From Oscillospiraceae bacterium (GTDB taxonomy: Bacteria; Bacillota; Clostridia; Oscillospirales; Oscillospiraceae): a stretch of 64,000 nucleotides of DNA. The position numbers and the translations under genes were made by a program. The notes below the pieces were generated by a model, which saw only the letters and a list, made by a program, of their open reading frames with translations, was not told where the DNA came from and ran no database searches. Of the stretch, positions 51,809 through 60,212 are shown one piece after another (position 1 is the first letter of the stretch; every line of letters starts with the position of its first letter). The stretch covers positions 1 through 64,000 of the forward strand of contig JAHHSI010000010.1 in assembly GCA_020025275.1 (NCBI GenBank), given 5' to 3'.

Positions 51809-53227
51809 ATGAACCTGAAAAAAGGACAAGAAGTCGAGGCTAAGGCCGAAGAGAAAGAGTTTCCAAGTGGACTCGTTATTATTTGCGCACTGATTCTGCT
51901 GGCAGCTGTCCTGACGTACATCATCCCCGGCGGTGAGTACATCAGACAGGAAGTCAACGGCAAGATGGTCGTTGATCCCAATTCCTTTTCTTATGTGAAA
52001 AGCCATCCCGCTGGCCTGATGGACATCTTTACCGCTGTTCCTCAGGGCTTCATTTCCACCGGCTGGATCTGCTTCTCCATCCTGATCATCGGCGGTTCCT
52101 TCAGCGTGATCAGCAACACCGGCGCTATCCAGGCTGGTCTGAACAGCATGCTGAAGAAGACCAAGGGCCGTGACGTGTACGCCATCCCTGTCATCGTTCT
52201 GCTGTTCTCCATCGTTCCCACTCTGATGGGTTCTCTGGAGTCCTACCTGGCTTTCGTTCCCCTGGGCATCATGGTCGCTCGTTCCATGGGTCTGGACGCA
52301 GTCGTCGGTGTGGCCATCACCGTATGTGCCGGCGGCGCTGGTCTGGCCAGTGGTATCACCAACCCCTTCAACTACGGCGTTGCTCAGGGTCTGGTTGGTC
52401 TGCCCGCCTTCTCCGCTATGTGGATCCGCGTGCTGGCCTTCATCGGCTTCAACGCTTCCGTGTCCTTCTGGACTGTTAAGTACGCTCTGAACGTTAAGCG
52501 TGATATGCGCAACAGCTGGTGCTACGATGTTGAGATGCGTGCCAGCGCTGAAGAAGTGGTGATGCCTGAGTTCACCCTCAAGCACAAGCTGGTTCTGCTG
52601 GAAGTTGTCATCGGTATGGGCTACGTGATCTACGGCGCTCTGACCGGCGGTAATGACTTCATCAAGACCGGTATCCCCGCTGTCTTCCTGATGATGCTGT
52701 TTGTCACCGGCCTGATCATGCGTTACTCCATGAACGAGCTGTTCCGTCAGTTCGGTAAGGGCGCTGCCGGCGTTGTCAGCGGCGTTCTGGTTGTTGGTTT
52801 CGCAAAGGCTATCGCTATCATCCTGGATAACTCCGGCACCATCGACACCATCATCCACGCTACGGTTCAGATGCTGAACGGCGCTTCCGGTGTCATCACC
52901 TCCGAGCTGATGTACCTGATCGGCCACATCGGTAACTTCTTCATCATTTCCGACTCCGGTCTGGCAACCGTGCTGATCCCCATCCTGTCCCCCGTTGGCC
53001 AGATGGCTGGTATCACGCAGCAGGTCGTGGTTCACGCCGCAATCCTGGGTGGCGCTCTGGGCAACATGATCATGCCTACCTCCCCCCTGACTTCCGGTGC
53101 AATCGCTATTGCTGAGATCGACTATCGTATCTACCTGAAGTTTGTTATCCGTATCTTCCTGACCAACAGCGTTTGGTCCGCTATCCTGGTTGCGATCGCT
53201 ACCATGGTGAACGTCGGACCCTTCTAA
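51809..53227 (+). CDS. YfcC/AbgT-like carrier (C4-dicarboxylate carrier superfamily)
   Basis: The protein has 472 residues and about eleven to twelve membrane segments. YfcC landmarks: YIIPGGEYIRQEVNG early, MGSLESYLAFVPLGIMVARSMGLDAVVGVAI, AGLASGITNPFNYGVAQGLVGLP (the conserved N-P-F), and late SDSGLATVLIPILSPVGQMAGITQQ with NMIMPTSPLTSGAIAIAEIDY. Relatives carry amino acids, peptides, dicarboxylates or p-aminobenzoyl-glutamate. TTAGGAGAG precedes the ATG, 47 bases after the URO-D-family gene. With the M20 enzyme that follows, it resembles an import-and-hydrolyse pair such as AbgT/AbgAB. Extreme GCT/GGT/CGT codon use suggests strong expression. Confidence 0.92.
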   Translation: MNLKKGQEVEAKAEEKEFPSGLVIICALILLAAVLTYIIPGGEYIRQEVNGKMVVDPNSFSYVKSHPAGLMDIFTAVPQGFISTGWICFSILIIGGSFSVISNTGAIQAGLNSMLKKTKGRDVYAIPVIVLLFSIVPTLMGSLESYLAFVPLGIMVARSMGLDAVVGVAITVCAGGAGLASGITNPFNYGVAQGLVGLPAFSAMWIRVLAFIGFNASVSFWTVKYALNVKRDMRNSWCYDVEMRASAEEVVMPEFTLKHKLVLLEVVIGMGYVIYGALTGGNDFIKTGIPAVFLMMLFVTGLIMRYSMNELFRQFGKGAAGVVSGVLVVGFAKAIAIILDNSGTIDTIIHATVQMLNGASGVITSELMYLIGHIGNFFIISDSGLATVLIPILSPVGQMAGITQQVVVHAAILGGALGNMIMPTSPLTSGAIAIAEIDYRIYLKFVIRIFLTNSVWSAILVAIATMVNVGPF

Positions 53228-53264
53228 TCAACAATTTTTCCGGGACTGGAGTGAGTAATTTACA

Positions 53265-54458
53265 ATGAACTCTTACTTGAAGCGGGCCACAGAGCTCAAA
53301 GAGACAATGCTGCAAGACAGACGTTATATCCATGCAAATGCGGAGCGCGGCATGGTTCTGCCCGTGACCTCTGCCTACGTCAGAAACAGACTGGAGCAGA
53401 TGGGATATGAAGTCACTGGCTTGGACGAGTCCGGACTCACCGTTACGGCGGGAGATCCCAACGCCGAGCACGTGATCCTGCTCCGTGCTGACATGGATGC
53501 GCTGCCCATGAAAGAGGAGAGCGGTTTGGAGTTTGCCTCCAAGACCGACAGTGCGCATTGCTGCGGCCATGATCTTCACACCACGATGCTGTTGGCGGCA
53601 GCGCAGATCATCAAGGAGCATGAGGCCGAGCTGAAGGGTGCAGTGAAGTTCCTCTTCCAGCCTGGTGAGGAAGTTGGACGTGGCGCTGCGGCCATGGTGA
53701 AGGCCGGGGTTCTGGAGAATCCCAAGCCCACAGCCGTCATGGCGATGCACGTCAACGCAAAGAGTCCTTTCCTGCAGCTGAACTACGGTAAGGGATGTAC
53801 CTTCTGCTCCGATGATACGATGAACATCCGCATCATCGGCCGCGGTGGCCACGGTGCAAGACCTCATGAGACCGTAGATCCCATCAAGGTGGCCTGCCAC
53901 GTATACATGGCGCTGCAGAGTATCAAAGCAAATACCATCAGCCCCTTGGAGCCTGTGATCCTGACGATCACAGGTATCCATGGCGGCGGTGAGGGCCACA
54001 ACATCATTCCCGATGAGGTCGAACTCAAGGGAACCGTTCGTGCCTACAACAGCGCAGCCAGAGCCGATCTGCTGGAGCAGATCGAGACAAAGGCCAAGAT
54101 GGTTGCCGCTGCCTTCGGGGCAGAGGCAGAGGTCGTGTTCAACGGCACCTGCGCTCCTCTGGTTTGCTCCCCTGCGTTCACCGATGAAATTCTGGAATGC
54201 GCAGCGGAAGTGATGGGCCAGGAGCGCATCGCAGCCACCAGCGAGGTGAAGATGGGCGCAGAGGACTTCTCTGCCATCACCGAGCTCTATCCCGACACCA
54301 GCGCCTATCTCTTTATCGGCGCCGGTCCGGACGAGCAGACCGCCTATCCTTACGGCCAGCACAACACCAAGGTGGTCTTCAACGAGGACGTGATGCCTTA
54401 CGGTGCCGCAGTCATGGCAGCAAGCGCCATGGGCTGGCTGGAGAAAAAGGCACGATAA
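53265..54458 (+). CDS. M20-family amidohydrolase (aminoacylase/IAA-amino-acid hydrolase type)
   Basis: The protein has 397 residues. Metal-site motifs: ILLRADMDALPMKEESG (Asp near 76-78), CCGHDLHTTMLLAAAQII, FQPGEEVGRGAAAMVKAGVL, AMHVNAKSP, then the dimerisation lid, and KMGAEDFSAITELYPDTSAYLFIGAG at the end. The N-terminal YIHANAERGM replaces the usual LHxxPELxxxE. Such enzymes split N-acyl or N-aryl amino acids and peptides. It sits 37 bases after the carrier gene, which probably imports its substrate. A ribosome site (CTGGAGTGAG) precedes the ATG. Confidence 0.93.
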   Translation: MNSYLKRATELKETMLQDRRYIHANAERGMVLPVTSAYVRNRLEQMGYEVTGLDESGLTVTAGDPNAEHVILLRADMDALPMKEESGLEFASKTDSAHCCGHDLHTTMLLAAAQIIKEHEAELKGAVKFLFQPGEEVGRGAAAMVKAGVLENPKPTAVMAMHVNAKSPFLQLNYGKGCTFCSDDTMNIRIIGRGGHGARPHETVDPIKVACHVYMALQSIKANTISPLEPVILTITGIHGGGEGHNIIPDEVELKGTVRAYNSAARADLLEQIETKAKMVAAAFGAEAEVVFNGTCAPLVCSPAFTDEILECAAEVMGQERIAATSEVKMGAEDFSAITELYPDTSAYLFIGAGPDEQTAYPYGQHNTKVVFNEDVMPYGAAVMAASAMGWLEKKAR

Positions 54459-54542
54459 AGCCGGAGGAAATCGACGGCTGTCATAGGACAAAGAAACGAT
54501 GCGCCCGAAGGGGCATCGAAAAGTCTGATCCTGTATCTACGA

Positions 54543-54581
54543 AGCTGTAGGACGTCAGTGTTTCACCGACGCCCTACAGCT
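54543..54581 (+). repeat. Long inverted repeat without a U tract
   Basis: AGCTGTAGGaCGTC (54543-54556) pairs with GACGcCCTACAGCT (54568-54581) across an 11-nt loop. No T run follows, so it may be an mRNA-stabilising 3' hairpin rather than a terminator. Confidence 0.6.
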
Positions 54582-54634
54582 ATCGGTACGGTATGGAAAA
54601 ATGAGCCACTCATTTTGATGAACAAAAAAGAAGA

Positions 54635-54660
54635 AAAGGCACTGTTTTTACAGTGTCTTT
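54635..54660 (+). terminator. Probable terminator of the M20 operon
   Basis: AAAGGCACTGT and ACAGTGTCTTT (one G-T pair) enclose TTTT; the stem itself ends in TTT followed by GACC, so efficiency may be moderate. Confidence 0.5.
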
Positions 54661-54775
54661 GACCATGTGAGAAGTGTGCTGTCCATGGTGCCCGGCCGGC
54701 TGAAGGATCTGTGCCACGGCGCAGGAGAGCGGCGGCCATGGGACAATCACGATAGGAAACAGAGTGTATCGAGTA

Positions 54776-54822
54776 TTGTTCACACAATTCGACTTGTGAA
54801 CAAGTCAATCAACGCTTATAAT
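54776..54822 (+). promoter_or_regulatory. Cysteine-desulfidase promoter with a 28-bp inverted repeat
   Basis: TTGTTCACA (54776-54784) and TGTGAACAA (54795-54803) form a perfect inverted repeat with a 10-base spacer. It covers the -35 TTGTGA (54794-54799), which is 17 bases from a perfect TATAAT (54817-54822). The regulator is not encoded nearby. Confidence 0.72.
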
Positions 54823-54904
54823 AATGGCATAACCTGCCTGTTTCAACAAACTTACGTCATGGTTCAATCGTACAGACGAAAAGAATGCTTAGGAGACGAT
54901 AAAT

Positions 54905-56182
54905 ATGGAAAAGACCAACGCAAAGTATCAACAGTATGTTAAGACTCTGGAAGTAGAGCTGATGGCTGCTATGGGCTGCACCGAGCCCATCGCAATTTCT
55001 TTTGCCGCAGCTAAGGCAAGAGAAGTGCTGGGTAAGATGCCGGAGCGCGTTGTTGTTGAGGCCAGCGGCAACCTGATCAAGAACGTCAAGAGCGTGATCG
55101 TGCCCAACACCGATGGTATGAAGGGCATCGAGGCCGCTGCTGCTGTCGGTATTGTTGCCGGTAAGGCCGAGAAGAAGCTGGAGGTCATCAGCGAGGTTAC
55201 CGACGAGCAGAAAGCCGAGACCAAGAAGTTCCTGGAGGAGAAGGAGATCACCGTGCAGGTGGCGAAGTCCAACATCGTGTTCGACCTGATCGTCAGCGTG
55301 TACGCCGGTGAGGATTCCGCTGTGGTCCGCATTGTTGATGAGCACACCAACATTGTTATGATCGAGAAGAACGGCGAGCGTCTGGTGGACGTCCCCGTGG
55401 CCGATCCCGTGGCTGAGGAGCCCAAGCAGGATGCCATGACCGTCGAGGAGATCCTGGACTTCGCTAAGACCTGCGATATTGACGATGTCCGCGCTGTGAT
55501 CAAGCGCCAGATGGAGTATAATGCTGCCATCGCTGATGAGGGCCTGAAGAACAGCTGGGGCGCCAACGTGGGCCGTGTGATCATGGACAGCAACAACGGT
55601 GAGGATGTCCGCATCCGTGCCAAGGCTCGTGCTGCTGCCGGTTCCGATGCCCGTATGAGCGGCTGCGAGATGCCCGTTGTCATCAACTCCGGCAGCGGCA
55701 ACCAGGGTATCACCATCGCTGTGCCCATCATGGAGTACGCAAAGGAGCTGAACTCCACCGAGGAAGATCTGTATCGTGCCCTGATCCTGGCAAACCTGCT
55801 GGGTCTGCACCAGAAGGCCGGTATCGGCCGTCTGTCCGCTTACTGCGGTGCTGTCAGCGCCGGATGTGCCGCCGGTGCCGGTATTGCTTACCTGATGCAC
55901 GAGAGCGACTGGGTCATCATGCACACCATCGCAAACTGCCTGGCCATCACCTCCGGTATCATCTGTGACGGTGCAAAGCCCTCCTGCGCAGCTAAGATCG
56001 CTGCTTCCATCGATGCAGCGCTGCTGGCTCTGGAGATGGCAAAGCGTGAGCAGCAGTTCAAGGGCGGCGAGGGCATTGTGAAGAAGGGTATCGAGAATAC
56101 CATTCGCAGCGTTGCTCAGCTGGGTAAGGAAGGTATGCGTGAGACCGACAAGGAGATCCTGAAGATCATGGTCGAGCGCTAA
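54905..56182 (+). CDS. cyuA: UPF0597/CyuA-type L-cysteine desulfidase (Fe-S serine-dehydratase alpha fold)
   Basis: The protein has 425 residues. It begins with the family's ELMAAMGCTEPIAISFAAAKARE, containing Cys25, and later has the Cys cluster at ~345-361 (NCLAITSGIICDGAKPSCAAK), the likely 4Fe-4S ligands. SGCEMPVVINSGSGNQGI and GAVSAGCAAGAGIAYL are also characteristic. Members convert L-cysteine to pyruvate, ammonia and sulfide, the anaerobic cysteine-use route. AGGAGACG precedes the ATG. It has its own promoter under the inverted repeat, 450 bases after the M20 gene, so its link to that operon is by neighbourhood only. Preferred codons suggest high expression. Confidence 0.85.
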   Translation: MEKTNAKYQQYVKTLEVELMAAMGCTEPIAISFAAAKAREVLGKMPERVVVEASGNLIKNVKSVIVPNTDGMKGIEAAAAVGIVAGKAEKKLEVISEVTDEQKAETKKFLEEKEITVQVAKSNIVFDLIVSVYAGEDSAVVRIVDEHTNIVMIEKNGERLVDVPVADPVAEEPKQDAMTVEEILDFAKTCDIDDVRAVIKRQMEYNAAIADEGLKNSWGANVGRVIMDSNNGEDVRIRAKARAAAGSDARMSGCEMPVVINSGSGNQGITIAVPIMEYAKELNSTEEDLYRALILANLLGLHQKAGIGRLSAYCGAVSAGCAAGAGIAYLMHESDWVIMHTIANCLAITSGIICDGAKPSCAAKIAASIDAALLALEMAKREQQFKGGEGIVKKGIENTIRSVAQLGKEGMRETDKEILKIMVER

Positions 56183-56242
56183 ACGCGTTCCACTTCGGAG
56201 AGGACACGCCCTGCGGCAGCCCCTCTGTGAAATGAACTGAAC

Positions 56243-56287
56243 AGCACCCCGGTGTGGAGGCGAGCCTCTGCACCGGGGTGCGTTTCT
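56243..56287 (+). terminator. Terminator of the cysteine-desulfidase-like gene
   Basis: A GC-rich stem (GCACCCCGGTG with its complement, inner GGAGGC/GCCTC) is followed by a weak GTTTCTATGTT. Confidence 0.6.
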
Positions 56288-56343
56288 ATGTTCGGGCAAA
56301 AGGGATGGGCGGCGCTTTTCCACATGCAGGCGGGTCAAAGTGA

Positions 56344-56382
56344 AAAACGAGGGGGCGAGACATGGTCTCGCTCCCTCGTTTT
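56344..56382. terminator. Bidirectional terminator between convergent genes
   Basis: AAAACGAGGG and GCGAGAC pair with complements around a CATG loop; TTTT follows on both strands. It lies 48 bases past the M24 peptidase stop. Confidence 0.85.
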
Positions 56383-56429
56383 GCTGTAGTCTTTGGCGAC
56401 GTTTTCCACAAAGCGGTGGATAACAGCCG

Positions 56430-57503
56430 TCACTGGAGAATGATGAGCTCCTTGGTCAGGTCGTAGAGGTTCTCCGCGCCGTCCTTGGTGGCGATCACCA
56501 GATCCTCGATGCGGACGCCGCAGTAGCCGGGAACATAGATGCCGGGTTCGATGGAGAACACCATGTTCTCCTGCACAGTGAGATCGCTCTTGCTCTCTAC
56601 ATAGGGGAACTCATGGCCGTCCACGCCGATGCCGTGGCCCAGACGGTGGATGAACTGTTCGCCGTAGCCCTCTGCGGTGATGATGTCACGGGCGATCTTG
56701 TCCAGATCGCTGAACTTCATGCCGATGTGGATGCTCTCCAGAGCCGTCAGCTGGGCTTTGCGCACGATTTCGTAGATCTTGCGGGCCTCATCTTCCACAT
56801 GGTGATAGAAGAAGGTACGGGTCATATCGGAGCGGTAGCCCTGCTTGAAGGCACCGGTGTCGATGATGATGCTGTCGCCCTCCCGGAGTACCGTGCCGTC
56901 GGGACGGTGGTGGGGCTCGGCACCCATGGGACCGAAGGAGACCACAGGGGTGATGTTATAGCCATCGGCACCATATTTATTATAGAGACCATGCAGTTCT
57001 TCGGCCAGTTCCCGCTCTGTCACGCCGGGGCGGACCATGGTGGAAAGTTCGTGGATGACCGTTTGGTTCACACGGCAGGTCTCCCGCATCAGCTCCTTTT
57101 CCTCTTCATCCTTGAACATACGGATGTAGTCAACGAGCATATGGTCCACCACATAGTTGGCGTGCTTGCACTGCATCAGCTCGAGAAGGAAGTGGGCGTG
57201 CCACACTTTATCCACAGCAACGGTAGCGCCCTCACGGATCAGCGTGGAGAGCATGGCAACGGGGTCCTGGCTGTCACTGTACCAGAGTTTTTCCACATCG
57301 AGGGAAGCAACTTCGGAAAAGAGAGTGTTGGTGACCAGCACCGTTTGACCGCTCTTATCAACGAAGAGCACGTAGAGCCGCTCCTTGGGGTTGATCTTCT
57401 CCCCGGTCAGATAAAAGAGGGAGGAGGGGGAGCTGACGATCATCTGGTCGATGTTCTTTTCTTGCATCCGATGGATCAGGTTTTGGATACGCTGCTGTTT
57501 CAT
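56430..57503 (-). CDS. M24 metallopeptidase, Xaa-Pro dipeptidase (PepQ-like)
   Basis: The protein has 357 residues. The creatinase-like N-terminal domain (~1-125) precedes the pita-bread domain. Metal ligands: Asp in IIIDTGAFKQGYRSDMTRTFF (two Asp), His in FIHRLGHGIGVDGHEFP, Glu in VFSIEPGIYVPGYCGVRIEDLV. The enzyme cleaves X-Pro dipeptides or N-terminal X-Pro bonds in the cytoplasm, a natural partner for the peptide importer at 43854. A modest AAAGGA site lies before the ATG. The downstream end is closed by the terminator at 56344. Confidence 0.93.
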   Translation of the reverse strand: MKQQRIQNLIHRMQEKNIDQMIVSSPSSLFYLTGEKINPKERLYVLFVDKSGQTVLVTNTLFSEVASLDVEKLWYSDSQDPVAMLSTLIREGATVAVDKVWHAHFLLELMQCKHANYVVDHMLVDYIRMFKDEEEKELMRETCRVNQTVIHELSTMVRPGVTERELAEELHGLYNKYGADGYNITPVVSFGPMGAEPHHRPDGTVLREGDSIIIDTGAFKQGYRSDMTRTFFYHHVEDEARKIYEIVRKAQLTALESIHIGMKFSDLDKIARDIITAEGYGEQFIHRLGHGIGVDGHEFPYVESKSDLTVQENMVFSIEPGIYVPGYCGVRIEDLVIATKDGAENLYDLTKELIILQ

Positions 57504-57586
57504 AGTTGTGCATTCCTTTCATAAAAAGACGGGTAAAGGGCACCGGAGCGATGCCTTGCGGATGGGGATGCTGGGGATATCGTCTG

Positions 57587-57613
57587 AAAAAACGCCCCCC
57601 AAAGGGGGGCGTC
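57587..57613 (-). terminator. Terminator of the dnaX-ybaB operon
   Basis: On the minus strand GACGCCCCCC and GGGGGGCGTT with loop TTT are followed by TTTTT, ten bases past the ybaB stop. Confidence 0.9.
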
Positions 57614-57623
57614 AGAGCGACCG

Positions 57624-57989
57624 TTAAAAGGGGAAACCGGGGATGTTCAGACCGCCGGTCAGGCTGCTCATGGAGCTCTCCATGGCGGCATCAGCCTGAC
57701 GGAGTGCCTCATTGACGGCGGAAATCACCAGATCCTGCAGCATTTCTACGTCCTCGGCATCGACGGCCTCGGGCTTGATGACCAGAGAGGTCAGTTCTTT
57801 CTTGCCGCTGACGGTAGCCTGCACCACGCCGCCGCCCACAGACGCAGTGAAGCTGCTGCTCTCCACGTCCTCCTGTGCCTTGGCCATATCCTGCTGCATC
57901 TTCAGCAGCTTCTGCTGCATTTGCTGCTGCTGGCGCATCATATTGTTGCCGCCGCTGAAACCGCCGCGGGCGCTGTATCCTTTTGCCAT
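57624..57989 (-). CDS. ybaB: YbaB/EbfC-family nucleoid-associated protein
   Basis: The protein has 121 residues. A Gly/Asn-rich start and a Gln/Met coiled-coil helix (MMRQQQQMQQKLLKMQQDMAKAQEDVE) precede the family core SFTASVGGGVVQATVSGKKELTSLVIKPEAVD and VISAVNEALRQAD. It ends in a flexible GLNIPGFPF tail. YbaB forms dimers that bind DNA. It follows dnaX by 12 bases, the conserved dnaX-ybaB order; recR, often third, does not follow here because a terminator closes the operon. Confidence 0.95.
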   Translation of the reverse strand: MAKGYSARGGFSGGNNMMRQQQQMQQKLLKMQQDMAKAQEDVESSSFTASVGGGVVQATVSGKKELTSLVIKPEAVDAEDVEMLQDLVISAVNEALRQADAAMESSMSSLTGGLNIPGFPF

Positions 57990-58001
57990 TGTGTTGTCCT
58001 C

Positions 58002-59975
58002 CTACTTGATTTTGAAGTGATCCAGCATCGGGGCTGCATCAATAATTTTGTTTAACTTATCGTGGGATGGCCGGGGAGAGTCTTCCCAAGGCGGGGCCTC
58101 CTCTGGTTCTTTCGGTTCCGGAGCCGGAGAGGGCGGTGCCGGTTCTGCCGGTACAGGGGGGGCACTGGGCATCTCCGCTTTGGATCGGGCCGGCGTGGCT
58201 CGCCGCACCGAAGCGGCGCCGCTGGCCTGTGGCCGCTTCCCCACCTTGAAAGCGATCCGCACGGGGTGTCCGGCGTGCTGGGAGGTGACCTCCTGCAAGA
58301 CACTGACCACAGAGGGCTGATCCAGAGACATCTGAACAAAGTCGTTGTCACAGTATACAGTGAGACAGTCGCCCTCCAGAATACCGCCGGCCATATTCAA
58401 AAAGACACGGTGGTTTACCGGCAAACAGCCCTTGTAGTGATCCAGAAGGCGTGTCCAGACCGCCGCATCGCCGCCGGATTCCACCTGTGTCGGTGCAGAG
58501 GCCGGCTGAGGCGCAGCGGGGGGCGCACTGCGGGCAGTTTTGCGGGTGGAAGGGGCAGGCCGTGGCGCACTGCGCTGCGGTACTTCCTCCGGCGGAATGT
58601 CAAAGACTCGTTCCCGCCCGGCGGGTTCCTCCGGCAGGGGAGGTTCTTCCGGAAGCGGGGGCTCTTCGTATGGGAGCGGCGTTTCCTGCAGCGAGGGGAC
58701 CTCCTGACGGGAGAGTTCTTCCCAGCGCAGGGGGCGGACTTCCGCCGGTGCGGTTGCTGCCTTAGGACGTGACGGCCGTGGGACAGGGGAAATCGGTGCG
58801 GCAGGGGCAGCAGCCGGAACCGGAACGGTGCCGCTTTGGAGAAGCTGTTCCAGATGCTCGATCCGCTGCACCAGTGCGTCCGGATCGCCGCTGAGGGCCT
58901 CGTCGCACAGCCGCAGCAGGCACAGCTCGGCCTCCGTGCGGGGGTGGTAGCTGTCCGCCAGTGCGGCGCAGCAGCTTTGCAGCGTACTTGTCAAATAGAG
59001 AAATCGGTGCATGGACTGATCACGGCCCAGTTCCGTCAGAGTTTTCAGATCATAAACGCCGGTGAGCAGGGCTGACGCGCCGGCCGGCGCCGCCTTCACC
59101 ATGGTGAGATCGCGGCTGAGATCCAGAAGTTCACCCAGCAGGGCAGCTACGTCCTTGCCGCCGCGGTAGAGCTCATCAAAGAGTGCCAAGGCTTCGCCGG
59201 TATTGCGTGCAAGAAGGCAGCGCATCAGCTGTACGGTCTGCACGCTTCCGGCAAGGCCCAGTACATCCAGAACAGCAGCGCTGTCCACGTCGCCGTCAGC
59301 CGAGCGGCACTGGTCCAAAAGACTGAGGGCGTCACGCAATGCGCCGTTGGCCATGCGGGCCAGAATTTCCGCACCATCGGGGGTCAGGGGGATCCCCTCG
59401 GCACCGGCCACCTTCAAAAGCTGGGCCTCGATGTCCCGGGGCAGGATCCGCTTGAACGTGAAGCGCTGGCAGCGAGAGAGAATGGTGGCAGGCACCTTTT
59501 GCAGCTCCGTAGTGGCGAGAATGAACACCAGATGGGCCGGAGGCTCCTCCAGAATTTTCAAGAGGGCATTGAACGCCTCACGGGTGAGCATATGGACCTC
59601 GTCGATGATGTAGACCCGTTTGCGCAGGACGGCAGGGGTATAGATCGCCTCTTCCCGCAGGGCACGGACATAATCCACACCGCTGTTGGAGGCGGCGTCC
59701 AGCTCCGTCACATCCAGAAGCGTCCCGTCATCGATCCCCCGGCAGGCGTCGCACGCATTGCAGGGGGCGCCGTCGATGGGATGCTGACAGTTGATGGCCT
59801 TGGCCAAAATACGGGCACAGGTGGTTTTACCGGTGCCACGGGTACCAGTGAAGAGATAGGCGTGGGCGGTGCGCCCCTCGGCTACCTGATGCTGGAGTGT
59901 GCCGGTGATGTGTGACTGGCCCACTACTTCTGAAAAAGTCTGGGGCCGCCATTTGCGATAGAGGGCTTGATACAT
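58002..59975 (-). CDS. dnaX: DNA polymerase III subunit gamma/tau
   Basis: The protein has 657 residues. The AAA+ clamp-loader module comes first: YQALYRKWRPQTFSEVVGQ, Walker A GTRGTGKTT (44-52), zinc-binding Cys63/72/75/78 and sensor segments (LDAASNSGVDYVR, IIDEVHMLTREAFNALLK, FILATTELQKVP). A long Pro/Ala/Glu-rich tau linker (~390-500) and a C-terminal domain follow. Tau bridges polymerases in the replisome. The ATG at 59975 has AAAGGAG upstream; the longer frame reads into the SRP RNA gene. I see no obvious slippery A-run that would give a gamma form. Confidence 0.96.
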   Translation of the reverse strand: MYQALYRKWRPQTFSEVVGQSHITGTLQHQVAEGRTAHAYLFTGTRGTGKTTCARILAKAINCQHPIDGAPCNACDACRGIDDGTLLDVTELDAASNSGVDYVRALREEAIYTPAVLRKRVYIIDEVHMLTREAFNALLKILEEPPAHLVFILATTELQKVPATILSRCQRFTFKRILPRDIEAQLLKVAGAEGIPLTPDGAEILARMANGALRDALSLLDQCRSADGDVDSAAVLDVLGLAGSVQTVQLMRCLLARNTGEALALFDELYRGGKDVAALLGELLDLSRDLTMVKAAPAGASALLTGVYDLKTLTELGRDQSMHRFLYLTSTLQSCCAALADSYHPRTEAELCLLRLCDEALSGDPDALVQRIEHLEQLLQSGTVPVPAAAPAAPISPVPRPSRPKAATAPAEVRPLRWEELSRQEVPSLQETPLPYEEPPLPEEPPLPEEPAGRERVFDIPPEEVPQRSAPRPAPSTRKTARSAPPAAPQPASAPTQVESGGDAAVWTRLLDHYKGCLPVNHRVFLNMAGGILEGDCLTVYCDNDFVQMSLDQPSVVSVLQEVTSQHAGHPVRIAFKVGKRPQASGAASVRRATPARSKAEMPSAPPVPAEPAPPSPAPEPKEPEEAPPWEDSPRPSHDKLNKIIDAAPMLDHFKIK

Positions 59976-60012
59976 ACCTGCACGTCTCCTTTCTGCTGTT
60001 TTTGGATAAAAA

Positions 60013-60157
60013 AACTCCTCCGCATGAAGCCACAGAGCCGGCGCCCTCACGGCACATGGATGATCCCTCTTAATGCTGCTCGGTTCCCCGCCTGACATGA
60101 TTCGTGGGTATCCATTGCGTGAGACCGGCTCCGCAGCTGCATGCGGAGGATGAGTCG
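60013..60157 (-). ncRNA. ffs: Signal recognition particle RNA (small bacterial type)
   Basis: On the minus strand the universally conserved domain IV is present: TGTCAGG, then CGG-GGAA-CCG (GNRA-type tetraloop), then AGCAGCA. The ends pair (CCTCCGCATG with CATGCGGAGG), and inner GAGCCGG/CCGGCTC helices are visible. A T7 run at the 3' end (60006-60012) terminates it. At ~145 nt it is the small form without the Bacillus Alu domain. Location immediately before dnaX is also typical of Bacillota. Confidence 0.92.
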
Positions 60158-60164
60158 TGCAATT

Positions 60165-60193
60165 ATTTTACTACAAAATACAGCGCTTGGCAA
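60165..60193 (-). promoter_or_regulatory. Promoter of the SRP RNA gene
   Basis: On the minus strand TTGCCA and TAAAAT are spaced by 17 bases; transcription would begin about seven bases after the -10, at the 5' helix of the RNA. Confidence 0.75.
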
Positions 60194-60212
60194 CAGTAAA
60201 TTGCGGCTTATT

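Noticed and set aside
51779..53035. 418-codon minus-strand frame opposite the YfcC gene
   Set aside because: Gln/Asp/His-rich shadow created by the strong codon bias of the carrier gene.
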